Part shown: in pieces, positions 53,790 through 61,821 of the stretch
Position numbering within the stretch: position 1 is the first letter of the stretch
Layout: every line of letters starts with the position of its first letter
Assembly (NCBI GenBank): GCA_964623815.1
Contig: CAZUVR010000018.1
Coordinates: 12,308-76,307 of the forward strand
Direction of reading: 5' to 3'
Source: Chroococcopsis sp964623815
Lineage (GTDB): Bacteria; Cyanobacteriota; Cyanobacteriia; Cyanobacteriales; Microcystaceae
DNA length: 64,000 bases
Made by a program: the position numbers and the translations under genes
Notes under the pieces: model-generated
What the model was told of the DNA's origin: nothing
The model's input: only the letters and a program-made list of their open reading frames with translations
Database searches by the model: none

Positions 53790-54662
53790 ATGCAACAAGT
53801 GATTAATTATTATGAGATATTGGGAGTGCCGAGAACTGCCACCGCCGACGAAATTAAAAAGGCTTTTCGGAAGTTAGCTCGTCAGTATCATCCCGATGTA
53901 AATCCAGGGGATAGGTCAGCGGAAGAAAAATTTAAGGACATCAATGAGGCTTACGATGTTCTATCAGATGACCAGAAAAGAGCTGAGTACAATAGAACTC
54001 TTTCCGGTTCTAAACGTCCAGGTTTTAAAGTACCGGGCAGGAATAATACATCTGCTAACGGAGTGCGCCCGGAGTTCGATTTATGGAAGTTTAAAGACTT
54101 CGAGAGAAGAACTGTAAAACAGCCGAAAGCGGTGACATCTCCCCGCCCCCTGCGGCGCGATGTGGAGGCTAAATTAACTTTACCTTTGGAGAAAGCCTAT
54201 CAGGGAGGGCGGCAGAGAATAAGATTAGAGGATGGGCGCTCTATAGAGGTGGATATGCCCGCTGGCATGATAGACGGGCAGAAAATAAGATTGAAAGGTC
54301 AAGGGTTAGAAGGGGGTGATTTGTATTTGAAAATCACCATCGCCCGTCATCCTTTCTTTAAAATGCAAGGAGCCGATATTTTCTGTCAGATACCCGTTAC
54401 CCCGAGTGAGGCGATTTTAGGCGGAGCGATAGAAGTACCGACGATTGACGGTTTGGTGAAAATGAACGTACCGAAGGGTTTAAAGAGCGGCCAGAGATTG
54501 CGGCTTGCTAATAAGGGTTATCCTACTACTGAAGGGGTAAGGGGCGATCAATTGGTGGAGATGATTATCTTAACTCCTTCCGAACCGAGTCAGGAGGAAT
54601 TAGAACTCTATCAAAAGATTAGGGAGATAGAAACTTTTAAACCGAGGCAAAATTTAGTATAA
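53790..54662 (+). CDS. dnaJ: DnaJ-family co-chaperone without zinc finger (CbpA-like)
   Basis: 290 residues. J-domain with the HPD triad (RQYHPDVNPGD) at residues about 5-70, a short linker in place of the Gly/Phe region, no CxxCxGxG zinc repeats, then two beta-domains of DnaJ C type (LTLPLEKAYQGGRQRIRL, GQRLRLANKGYPT). It should stimulate the ATPase of the DnaK encoded 54 bases upstream and pass substrate to it. Confidence 0.94.
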   Translation: MQQVINYYEILGVPRTATADEIKKAFRKLARQYHPDVNPGDRSAEEKFKDINEAYDVLSDDQKRAEYNRTLSGSKRPGFKVPGRNNTSANGVRPEFDLWKFKDFERRTVKQPKAVTSPRPLRRDVEAKLTLPLEKAYQGGRQRIRLEDGRSIEVDMPAGMIDGQKIRLKGQGLEGGDLYLKITIARHPFFKMQGADIFCQIPVTPSEAILGGAIEVPTIDGLVKMNVPKGLKSGQRLRLANKGYPTTEGVRGDQLVEMIILTPSEPSQEELELYQKIREIETFKPRQNLV

Positions 54663-54681
54663 AAGCATCACCTAATAAAAG

Positions 54682-54732
54682 AATTTGGTTGAAACCAAAT
54701 TTAGCTATGAGGCAGAGAATTAATTCCCTGCC
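54682..54732. terminator. Two hairpins between convergent dnaJ and thioredoxin-like genes
   Basis: AATTTGGTT-GA-AACCAAATT is a perfect nine-base stem at 54682-54701; GGCAGAGAATTAATTCCCTGCC at 54711-54732 is a near-perfect palindrome. They lie between stops at 54662 and 54745. Confidence 0.55.
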
Positions 54733-54744
54733 AGTGTGATTAAC

Positions 54745-55320
54745 TTATTGCACTAACTCGGTATTAAATTCGTTAAAACTTCTACGCTTCAAAGTAACAG
54801 ATTCATTACGGGGTAAGAGGTCAAATACTTTCCGTAAAACATCATCGGCTTTCTCGTAAGGTACGTTACCTATTTCATCGAAAACTACCTTACCCTTTTG
54901 ATCGAGGATGACCGTTTGGGGGATACCACCGCGATAATAATAACCCGGCTCGTTCGGCTTGTAGGAATAATCATCGATGATAGAATCGACGCTCACGGGA
55001 ATGATACTCGCTGCCCTACCATAAAATTCCTGAAAACGAGAAACTATGATCGCGTATTGCTTACAATCTTTACTATCATCTAGATAGTAAACCAGTATAG
55101 CCGGGGTTTCCCTCTTTAAAGATTCCCCCAAGTCAATACGCGGCGGTACTAAGGAGCCATTACCCGCGTAGACTACGAAAATATTACCATCTAGTCGATC
55201 GTCATCGATCGCCGCCAGAGCCGGATAAGTTGACCATAAACTCCAACTGCAGAGAATAGCTAGGGTCAGTAATAGACAAAAATCAATAAACCGCCGATAG
55301 TGGGATTTCATGGTAAACAT
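54745..55320 (-). CDS. Thioredoxin-fold thylakoid/lumenal protein (photosystem I accumulation factor-like)
   Basis: 191 residues. N-terminal signal segment (FCLLLTLAILCSWSLW) ending near YPALAA, then a thioredoxin-like fold with AILVYYLDDSKDCKQYAII, RAASIIPVSVDS and GIPQTVILDQKGKVVFDEIG (cis-Pro). The usual CxxC is missing; one cysteine (DCKQ) remains, so it is unlikely to be a disulfide reductase. It resembles a cyanobacterial family annotated as thylakoid membrane photosystem I accumulation factor; I am moderately sure of that link. Confidence 0.75.
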   Translation of the reverse strand: MFTMKSHYRRFIDFCLLLTLAILCSWSLWSTYPALAAIDDDRLDGNIFVVYAGNGSLVPPRIDLGESLKRETPAILVYYLDDSKDCKQYAIIVSRFQEFYGRAASIIPVSVDSIIDDYSYKPNEPGYYYRGGIPQTVILDQKGKVVFDEIGNVPYEKADDVLRKVFDLLPRNESVTLKRRSFNEFNTELVQ

Positions 55321-55356
55321 AGTTAAAATATTGACACAAATGATAGTTTAGAGAAT

Positions 55357-55842
55357 ATGGTGACACCCGATCGCACTAATTCCCCATCCAATCGATTCAC
55401 TGATACCTATTATGGCTTGTTAGGGCTACATCCGAGCGCCCAGCCGATCGAGATTCGTCGCGCCTATCGGGAATTAAGCAAACGTTATCACCCCGACACT
55501 ACCACCCTATCGCCAGAAATAGCGGTGACAAAATTTCAAACTCTCAACGAAGCCTATGCCACCCTGAGTAATCCTGAACGTCGATCGATCTACGATCTAC
55601 AGATAGGTTATTCTCGTTATAACGTCATTCAGGCTCCGCGAGATATAGAAGCTCGCTCTAAGTATCAATCTAACGCGGCTTATCTGGATGCGAGCGATCG
55701 ACCCTTATCATCGGGGGAGATATTCGCGCTATTTATTATGGGGTTGACGATCGCTGGATGTTTGTTATTGGCGATTATAATTGCTATGCTCAGAGGAGAA
55801 AATACGATGACACTATCTTGCTTGAATCTGTTGCTTTTATGA
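55357..55842 (+). CDS. J-domain membrane protein
   Basis: 161 residues. J-domain with HPD in SKRYHPDTTTLSPEIAVTKF at residues about 17-85 and a C-terminal membrane helix (FALFIMGLTIAGCLLLAIII), so it would tether an Hsp70 to a membrane. Its stop TGA overlaps the ATG of the DUF3143 gene (ATGA). Confidence 0.88.
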   Translation: MVTPDRTNSPSNRFTDTYYGLLGLHPSAQPIEIRRAYRELSKRYHPDTTTLSPEIAVTKFQTLNEAYATLSNPERRSIYDLQIGYSRYNVIQAPRDIEARSKYQSNAAYLDASDRPLSSGEIFALFIMGLTIAGCLLLAIIIAMLRGENTMTLSCLNLLLL

Positions 55843-56111
55843 ATTTACCCGATGCCGACACCCCTTTATATAACCATCCCCTGCCTCAATTAGAATGGTG
55901 GTTATCCGAATTAGGTTGTGAGCAGAAGCGAGACGATTTACACTGTTGGTTAGTGGAGCGTCCGAATTGGTCGGCGGAAGTTTGTTTAGAAGTGGAAGAA
56001 TTGACGGTACGCTATATAAAGGCAGCTGATGACGGTAGCGATATACTGCGTGCTTTTAAATATTCCCTCAGTCGCCACGATGTGGAATCAGCCGTATTTT
56101 CGGGGCCTTAA
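55839..56111 (+). CDS. DUF3143 family protein
   Basis: 90 residues from ATG 55839. Begins MNLPDADTPLYNHPLPQLE and has WWLSELGCEQKRDDLHCWLV, VEELTVRYIKAADDG and the conserved end SRHDVESAVFSGP. Cyanobacteria-specific, unknown function. Four-base overlap with the J-domain gene and four-base gap to the RNase H gene indicate one operon. Confidence 0.87.
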   Translation: MNLPDADTPLYNHPLPQLEWWLSELGCEQKRDDLHCWLVERPNWSAEVCLEVEELTVRYIKAADDGSDILRAFKYSLSRHDVESAVFSGP

Positions 56112-56115
56112 GATT

Positions 56116-56517
56116 ATGGATCAAATTCCTACTCTTTATTTTGATGGTGGCTCGCGGGGTAATCCGGGTAAGGCTGCCGGTGCTGCCGTGTTAATCATGC
56201 CCGGGGGTGATTCTTATACCGTCACCTGTTATCTACCCTTAGCTACCTGTAATCAAGCCGAGTATACGGGTTTAATCATCGGTTTGGAGAAAGCGCAGGA
56301 GTTAGGAGTTACTGCTCTCAATGTTAAGGGAGATAGCCAATTAGTGATCAATCAGATGAAAGGTGCGTGGAAGATTAAAAGCGAGAATCTGGAGGCTCTG
56401 GCAGCCCGGGCGCGGGGATTGATTAGAGGTTTTTCTAAGGTCGATTTACAGTGGGTGGCACGTAATGAGAATAAGTTGGCTGATGCGGCGGCTAATCGTT
56501 GTATGGATGGTAATTAA
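56116..56517 (+). CDS. Ribonuclease H family protein
   Basis: 133 residues from ATG 56116. RNase HI-type fold: YFDGGSRGNPGKAAGAAVL with the first catalytic Asp, NQAEYTGLIIGLEKA with the catalytic Glu, VKGDSQLVINQM with the second Asp, and NKLADAAANR with the last Asp. All four acidic residues are present, so it may cleave RNA in RNA-DNA hybrids. It lacks the basic protrusion of E. coli RnhA, as in the short RNase HI (YpdQ-like) group. Alternative longer start 56029 overlaps DUF3143 and is unlikely. Confidence 0.88.
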   Translation: MDQIPTLYFDGGSRGNPGKAAGAAVLIMPGGDSYTVTCYLPLATCNQAEYTGLIIGLEKAQELGVTALNVKGDSQLVINQMKGAWKIKSENLEALAARARGLIRGFSKVDLQWVARNENKLADAAANRCMDGN

Positions 56518-56619
56518 TAGGTAACGGTAAGGAGTTTTAATATGTTCTGGATTTTTTATTCAATTTAATGATAATTTACCCCATAAAATTAATCCGTTAA
56601 CTTATCTTGAAAAAAATAA

Positions 56620-56640
56620 TTTAAGTAATTATTACTTAAA
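56620..56640. terminator. AT-rich palindrome between convergent genes
   Basis: TTTAAGTAAT-T-ATTACTTAAA is a perfect inverted repeat of ten-base arms, 22 bases before the convergent phosphatase stop. The stem is weak in G-C, so terminator function is uncertain. Confidence 0.4.
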
Positions 56641-56661
56641 CAATTTTACTCCGCCTAAGTA

Positions 56662-57477
56662 TTAACCATTCTTAGACCCAATACCCGCCACCAAAGGCTT
56701 AAACACCTCCACCAACTCGCGCCGTGCTGTAACCAAACAAGGATAAGACTTACTCTTATAATTTTCCCCCACTCGTAAAGGAAAAATTTCCTCATCGGCT
56801 AGAGAGACAAAACAACCCCCCGCCGCCTGAATAATCGGCCATACCCCCGCTATATCCCAGATTTTCGGTGTAGCTTCTACCCCACCCAATACGGAACCAT
56901 CCGCGACGAGTAAAATATTATAGCTGGCAACCCCAATCATGCGAATTTTACAGGGGAAAGGCTTAGCCAAAACACTCGTACTGCGGGCACAAAGATTAAA
57001 AAGATTGTTCTTATCGGGGTTTTCAGGGCTAGTATGAATCGGTATCCCGTTACAATAGGCACCTGTAGGGATATTTAACTCTTCTCTATCCGACCAATAA
57101 CCGTAATAACTCCTCTGTAAATGGGGGAAATACACAAACCCGAATACTGGAGTACCTTGATAGAGCAATCCTAGAGAAATGCCCCAAATCGGTAGGCCGT
57201 GAGCGAAATTAGTCGTACCATCTATAGGATCGATGATCCAGCAGAAATCTTGATTCGGGAAAATATGGATAGTTTCCTCCGTCAATACCCCATGATCGGG
57301 AAAAGCTGAGATAATTAGAGATCTTAACTGCCCGTCCGCCCATTTATCGGCCTCCGTTACTAAAGTGCCGTCACTTTTTTTAGTAGCGGTAATCTTACCC
57401 GAAAGGGTAACTAATTCGTCTCCCACCGATTTAGTAGCCGTTCGGCAAAATTCAAGAATCTGACTCCAAAAATCCAT
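56662..57477 (-). CDS. Inositol monophosphatase family protein
   Basis: 271 residues. Metal-dependent sugar- or inositol-phosphatase: GTLVTEADKWAD, LTEETIH, WIIDPIDGTTNFAHG (metal-binding DPIDGT) and KIWDIAGVWPIIQAAGG. In cyanobacteria family members also act as histidinol-phosphatase or on sugar phosphates, so the substrate is open. Divergent from scpB across 49 bases. Confidence 0.9.
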   Translation of the reverse strand: MDFWSQILEFCRTATKSVGDELVTLSGKITATKKSDGTLVTEADKWADGQLRSLIISAFPDHGVLTEETIHIFPNQDFCWIIDPIDGTTNFAHGLPIWGISLGLLYQGTPVFGFVYFPHLQRSYYGYWSDREELNIPTGAYCNGIPIHTSPENPDKNNLFNLCARSTSVLAKPFPCKIRMIGVASYNILLVADGSVLGGVEATPKIWDIAGVWPIIQAAGGCFVSLADEEIFPLRVGENYKSKSYPCLVTARRELVEVFKPLVAGIGSKNG

Positions 57478-57526
57478 CTCTTTTCTTGTAATCGGGCTAA
57501 TTTAGATTAACACATAGGTAAGATAG

Positions 57527-58009
57527 ATGAGACTCGCCAGTAAGATAGAAGCTATCCTGTATCTCAAGGGACAACCCCTGACTATGGGGGAAATCGTCGA
57601 GTTAACCGCCTGCGATCGTTCGGAAGTGGAAGAGGCTATCATCGAATTAATGACCGATTACGCCCATCGAGATAGCGCTCTAGAAGTGATCGAAACACCC
57701 CTCGGATACAGTTTACAACTGCGAGCGAGCTTTCAAAACCTCATCCAAGAACTCATCCCCGCCGAATTAACCACCGGCACACTGAGAACCTTAGCCGCCA
57801 TCGCTCTCAAATCTCCCATCTTACAAACTGATTTGATCTTGATGCGGGGCAGTAGCGCTTATCAACAAGTGCAGGAATTAGTCGAGTTAGGCTTTATACG
57901 TAAGCGCCGACAGGCAGAGGGACGATCGTACTGGCTTGAAGTTACGGACAAATTTCATCAGTATTTCGAGGTGAACCAGCTAGAAGAATTGACAGACCCT
58001 ATCGAGTGA
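57527..58009 (+). CDS. scpB: Segregation and condensation protein B
   Basis: 160 residues. Two winged-helix domains: KIEAILYLKGQPLTMGEIVE and TLRTLAAIALKSPILQTDLI with the ending LGFIRKRRQAEGRSYWLEVT. ScpB joins ScpA and SMC to compact and separate chromosomes. scpA is not adjacent, common in cyanobacteria. Slightly short of other ScpB because the disordered C-terminus is missing. Confidence 0.93.
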   Translation: MRLASKIEAILYLKGQPLTMGEIVELTACDRSEVEEAIIELMTDYAHRDSALEVIETPLGYSLQLRASFQNLIQELIPAELTTGTLRTLAAIALKSPILQTDLILMRGSSAYQQVQELVELGFIRKRRQAEGRSYWLEVTDKFHQYFEVNQLEELTDPIE

Positions 58010-58135
58010 TAGAATTACCCTTTAATCTGGGTATGCTAAAAGCAAGAATAAATTTTTTACTAAGGAGGGAATTCATCTTTAGAAAAAAGAGCTAACCTAG
58101 AGTAAATATCCACTATTTATCGTGGGCAATAACTA

Positions 58136-58465
58136 ATGAATTTTAATCCTAATTTTTACCCCTGGGAAACGGAAAACCTAGAAGAGCAAGGTTTGATGGA
58201 CTATCTACACGGGCAGAACCCCGAAACTTTAGAGAGGATTGCTCAAGCTGTCAGTCCTGAAGTTAGAGAAATTATATCGCAAAACGTGCAAGGATTGGTA
58301 GGGATGTTGCCATCGGAAGAGTTCAACGTTCAGATTACCACCGATCGACAAAATTTAGCCAATCTTCTCGCCTCCGCTATGATGACTGGGTACTTTATCG
58401 GGCAGGTAGAGAAACGACACACTTTAGAAAACCTACTAGCTAATACAGACTCTATAGACCTTTAA
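58136..58465 (+). CDS. DUF760 family protein
   Basis: 109 residues, acidic. Typical DUF760 segments: YLHGQNPETLERIAQAVSPE, VQGLVGMLPSEEFNVQI and NLANLLASAMMTGYFIGQVE. The family is shared by cyanobacteria and plastids; a plant member is known as a Clp-degraded plastid protein, so proteolysis or stress roles are possible but unproven here. Confidence 0.88.
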   Translation: MNFNPNFYPWETENLEEQGLMDYLHGQNPETLERIAQAVSPEVREIISQNVQGLVGMLPSEEFNVQITTDRQNLANLLASAMMTGYFIGQVEKRHTLENLLANTDSIDL

Positions 58466-58513
58466 TATCTTAAAAAACTCGGACTGACTCATCTATCACT
58501 AGAAAAATAGTGT

Positions 58514-58537
58514 GAGGACAGTTACCAATCTGTCCTC
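58514..58537 (-). terminator. Terminator hairpin, mainly for the 31-residue ORF
   Basis: GAGGACAG and CTGTCCTC form a perfect eight-base stem with an eight-base loop. On the minus strand it is followed by TATTTTTC, a usable T-tract, and lies 17 bases after the small ORF's stop. It may also stop DUF760 transcripts. Confidence 0.7.
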
Positions 58538-58553
58538 TAGGGTTGTGGAACGG

Positions 58554-58649
58554 TTAACCGCCCTTAGAGAAACTTCCCATGACCAAAATAGACAGCAACA
58601 ATCCTGGAAATAATAAACCGATTAACAAACCAAATTCAGTCAACGTCAT
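58554..58649 (-). CDS. 31-residue single-helix membrane protein (putative)
   Basis: Begins MTLTEFGLLIGLLFPGLLL and ends MGSFSKGG: one membrane helix with a polar basic tail. Length equals PsaM and the topology resembles the small photosystem and cytochrome b6f subunits, but the sequence does not fit PsaM (no ELYK end), PetG, PetL or PetN. Support for a real gene: codons read through cleanly, a terminator follows, and the ORF lies isolated between DUF760 and pxcA. The ribosome site is weak (GAAG). Confidence 0.58.
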   Translation of the reverse strand: MTLTEFGLLIGLLFPGLLLSILVMGSFSKGG

Positions 58650-58727
58650 AACTTCATCAACACTAGTTTTATCTCTACCCTAAACTAGCGATACGATAAA
58701 AGAAGAACATCTTAAGAGATTTTTAAT

Positions 58728-60044
58728 CTATTCATTCATATTACGATAGGTGGCCACCGCCGAGGGGGATATACGATTGAGATACCGGAAAATCCAATAT
58801 TTAAGAATGGTATCGAGAATAACGGGAAAGGTAGCAATAAAAAGAAAATTAAACTGTCTACTTTCCGGCAGACCAAAGTGACGCGTTAGATTCTCTAAAA
58901 TTACCTCCCAGCCGTGAGGAGAGTGGAAACCTACAAACATATCAGTAAAAAGAATGATCAAAAAAGCTTTAGCTGAATCGCTCAGATTGTAGAGGATGCC
59001 ATCCATAAAAGATTTAACTATCGCTATCTCCCGACGACTACAAACGATGACTATCCCGAAAGCAACCAGTGATAGGAAATCGGCAAAAATATTAGATATT
59101 GCGTTCAAGCCCCTACGCCTATATTCTTCTTTTAATTCTTTAGCTTTCTCTTGCAGTTGTTCTTCTACTTCTTCCTGGGATAGTTTGGGGCTTAAGCCTA
59201 TCATACTGCGATAACGCAAAGATTCTTCGTGTTGTTTTAATTCTTCAAGAGCTTCTTTTTCTAAATCTTGATTGATAAAAACGAACTGATTATGCTTGTC
59301 GAAATATCTGTTAACTATAGGGCTGATTAAAAAGGTTTTGGAAATTTGCTGAGTCAGTAAAGGGACGATGATTAACAGAAGGATGAATTTAATCGAAACT
59401 GCGGTACGATACCGGGAAGTCCGGAACTTTCTTAAAACAGCTTCTTCCGTTTCTTCCGATTGCGGGTCGATTTCCTGTTTGATGCGATTGAGCGTATTCA
59501 GGAAGGAACGGGGAAGAACTCCAGATTTACGAGATGCGGATTCATTCTTATTAACTTTAACTTCATCTTCTTCCAATTTTCCCACTTGTAAAAACGAACG
59601 GGTTGGGGCGGCGGGTTTAAGTTGTTTGTGGCCGGCCACACTACCAGAATTAGCCGTAGGTGGTAAGTTTAATAATTCTGGTTCGGGGATTTCGTATTTA
59701 CTAACGATGCGATCGATTATGTTCAATTTCTCCACCGTCAGATCACTATTTAAACTGGCTACGAGGGGATGATTGGGTCGAAAGGTGTTGGTAATGCTGC
59801 GACTGAGTTTGAATTCCGTTAAACGAAGTCTGATAGTTTGTAAATATCCCCGCACTTCCGACCGAAAATAGTTATTGACTCCATCGTTATAATTCGCCCC
59901 ATTAATTGAAACTTTCTGTCCTTTAAAGTGCTTATCTTCTATATCCTTAATTTTAATCGCCGCCCGATAAGCTTCATCTAAAGATCTCTGTGGAGTCGTC
60001 AATAACCATTGATGGGGAATTTGGAATATTTTATTAAGATTCAT
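58728..60044 (-). CDS. pxcA: Proton extrusion protein PxcA (CotA/CemA family)
   Basis: 438 residues. A soluble N-terminal half (HQWLLTTPQRSLDEAYRAA) with a disordered segment is followed by the CemA domain with four membrane helices, including FILLLIIVPLLTQQISKTFL, the charged loop AKELKEEYRRRGLNAISNIF and SDSAKAFLIILFTDMFVGFH. PxcA drives light-induced proton release and supports CO2 and nitrate uptake under acid or high light. Ends facing the 31-residue ORF on the same strand, 78 bases apart. Confidence 0.94.
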   Translation of the reverse strand: MNLNKIFQIPHQWLLTTPQRSLDEAYRAAIKIKDIEDKHFKGQKVSINGANYNDGVNNYFRSEVRGYLQTIRLRLTEFKLSRSITNTFRPNHPLVASLNSDLTVEKLNIIDRIVSKYEIPEPELLNLPPTANSGSVAGHKQLKPAAPTRSFLQVGKLEEDEVKVNKNESASRKSGVLPRSFLNTLNRIKQEIDPQSEETEEAVLRKFRTSRYRTAVSIKFILLLIIVPLLTQQISKTFLISPIVNRYFDKHNQFVFINQDLEKEALEELKQHEESLRYRSMIGLSPKLSQEEVEEQLQEKAKELKEEYRRRGLNAISNIFADFLSLVAFGIVIVCSRREIAIVKSFMDGILYNLSDSAKAFLIILFTDMFVGFHSPHGWEVILENLTRHFGLPESRQFNFLFIATFPVILDTILKYWIFRYLNRISPSAVATYRNMNE

Positions 60045-60179
60045 GGCAAGAGTTCGCGCATTAGACCTGAAAAATAGCTGATGATGTTTGAGCCAATACA
60101 GGCTATATTAACAAAAACATACGGGCTGACGGTAAAGATTAATTATACTAAATCCTGTTTTCAAAGACCACTTATAGAG

Positions 60180-60245
60180 AGAGTGGTTAGTGGCGAGTAG
60201 CGAGTAACTAGAGCCACTAGTCACTAGCCACTGGTCACTTCTAGT
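60180..60245. repeat. Low-complexity inverted repeat (AGTGGTTAGTGGC type)
   Basis: AGTGGTTAGTGGCGAGTAG is followed by the inverted, slightly varied CTAGTCACTAGCCACTGGTC, giving a long imperfect hairpin in the 235-base gap before pxcA. It resembles the other inverted elements in build but with a different unit. Confidence 0.6.
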
Positions 60246-60279
60246 GTAAAGAAGGGTATGATAAGCAGATTTAGTATTA

Positions 60280-60642
60280 TTACTCCTTGCGTCTGCCGAA
60301 CCATTGGTAACGATTATCGCGGATTTGTTCGTAAGTACGATCGCCTAACCATTTCGCCCCGGGTAAACTACGATAAGCGGCGATAAAAGCTTCTCCGAGG
60401 GGTAATAAGCGGATGATTTCCTCTCCTGCTTCGCTACCCTGCCATCGGTGGGCGGGATTATCGGCCTCGATAAGCATCATGCCCATCTCACAATCGGACG
60501 GGGTGACGTTAAATTTTGCTAGGGTCTCGCCGTCTTGCATCGGGATATAGTGGAAGAGTTGACCGCGATCGAATGTTTCTAACAATTCCTTAAATCCAGT
60601 GCAGAGATTACAACAACTATCGTAGATAACATAATAAGTCAT
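60280..60642 (-). CDS. DCC (DUF393) thiol-disulfide oxidoreductase family protein
   Basis: 120 residues. The family's DxxCNLC motif is seen as YDSCCNLCTGF at the N-terminus, followed by FHYIPMQDGE and GSEAGEEIIRLLPLG. The thioredoxin-like family is thought to handle disulfides, without a known substrate. ATG 60642 starts the first strand. Isolated between a repeat element and the divergent glycosidase. Confidence 0.9.
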   Translation of the reverse strand: MTYYVIYDSCCNLCTGFKELLETFDRGQLFHYIPMQDGETLAKFNVTPSDCEMGMMLIEADNPAHRWQGSEAGEEIIRLLPLGEAFIAAYRSLPGAKWLGDRTYEQIRDNRYQWFGRRKE

Positions 60643-60857
60643 AATATTTAAAGCGATACGGCGATCGTTGTGCCCTATTTTTATTAAACTGCGATCTTCA
60701 TTCTAAACCCGAGGCGCGGAACCCTGTAGGACTCTATCGCCAGGATAATCATAGATTAATTGATTGACAAATTCAAGTTTTAATGATAAGAAAACCAAGA
60801 AATAGTTGCTTTTGAGTGTACAATCATGGATAAAAAAGCTTTAGGGAGAGAAGTTAT

Positions 60858-61757
60858 TTGGGGGGCGTTAAATCGATCGATAAAATTTGCCTGATTCTAC
60901 TGATGGGTTTCTTAATTTCTTGTGGAAGTCCTCAAGCGCATCAGCAAGGGGAAAAATCTGCTCCGCCAGAGGTCGCTAAAAGTCCTCTACGCTATAAGAC
61001 CTATGACTTATCCAATAGTACTGTTCATACCCTGGTGATTCCTAAAAATTCAGGCTATGGGGTTCAGGTAGCGTCGATGACGGGGGTTAATAACTTAAAT
61101 ATTTTTGCCGATAAATATGATGCCATAGCGATTATCAACGGGGGTTTTTTCGACGCTGCTAACGGCAAAACTACCTCCTATATTATCGAGGACGGTAAAA
61201 CCGTGGGCGATCCGAAACTTAATCCGAGGTTGATGAATAATCGGGATTTAGCGCCCTATCTAAACCAGATTTTCAACCGTAGCGAGTTCAGAACTTATCT
61301 CTGTGGAGAGGTAAGAGAATATGCGATCGCCCCACATAATGAGTCGGTTCCTGCTGGTTGTAAATTGCTCGATGCTCTGGGAGCCGGGCCGCGCTTACTG
61401 ACGGATATAACGGCGGAAACAGAGGGCTTTTTTAGAAGAGAAGCGAAAAGAATAGTACGCGATCCGATAGGGGTAGAAATGCCTAACGCCCGAAGCGCGA
61501 TCGGTATTACTGCCGGGGGAGATTTAATATTAGTAATGGTGGCGCAGAAGCCCGATTCCTTGCCGAATTCGGGTTTATCCCTACCGGAGCTGGCGGATTT
61601 CTTGAGAAGTTTGGGGGTTAAGGAAGCTCTTAACTTAGATGGTGGTAGTTCCTCATCTTTTTATTTTGATGGAAGAACTTATTATGGCAAATTAGATAAG
61701 GATGGTCAGCCAATTAAGCGATCGGTTAAGTCTGTTTTGATTGTTGAGAAACAGTAG
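60858..61757 (+). CDS. Phosphodiester glycosidase (NAGPA/DUF2233) family lipoprotein
   Basis: 299 residues starting with TTG 60858, which has AGGGAGAG eight bases upstream; the ATG at 60826 leads to another frame that stops. Signal peptide with lipobox (LLMGFLISCG) and a polar linker. The NAGPA domain shows AIINGGFFDAANGKTTSY, MPNARSAIGI and LNLDGGSSSSFYFDG, the conserved Asn/Gly/Asp elements. Family enzymes remove sugars from phosphodiester links, for instance in exopolysaccharide. Probably envelope-anchored. Confidence 0.88.
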   Translation: MGGVKSIDKICLILLMGFLISCGSPQAHQQGEKSAPPEVAKSPLRYKTYDLSNSTVHTLVIPKNSGYGVQVASMTGVNNLNIFADKYDAIAIINGGFFDAANGKTTSYIIEDGKTVGDPKLNPRLMNNRDLAPYLNQIFNRSEFRTYLCGEVREYAIAPHNESVPAGCKLLDALGAGPRLLTDITAETEGFFRREAKRIVRDPIGVEMPNARSAIGITAGGDLILVMVAQKPDSLPNSGLSLPELADFLRSLGVKEALNLDGGSSSSFYFDGRTYYGKLDKDGQPIKRSVKSVLIVEKQ

Positions 61758-61821
61758 GAAAGGAGCCTTGAAAGTTTCTGGCTATATCTCCCGTAAGATA
61801 ATTATACAAAAACTAGATTTA

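Noticed and set aside
56542..56568. Eight-codon frame with a good AAGGAG site after the RNase H gene
   Set aside because: Too short to judge as a gene; encodes MFWIFYSI only. It could be a leader peptide but no gene follows on that strand nearby.
58554..58649. Naming the 31-residue ORF psaM
   Set aside because: Length fits and the N-terminus is loosely similar, but the conserved PsaM C-terminus is absent.
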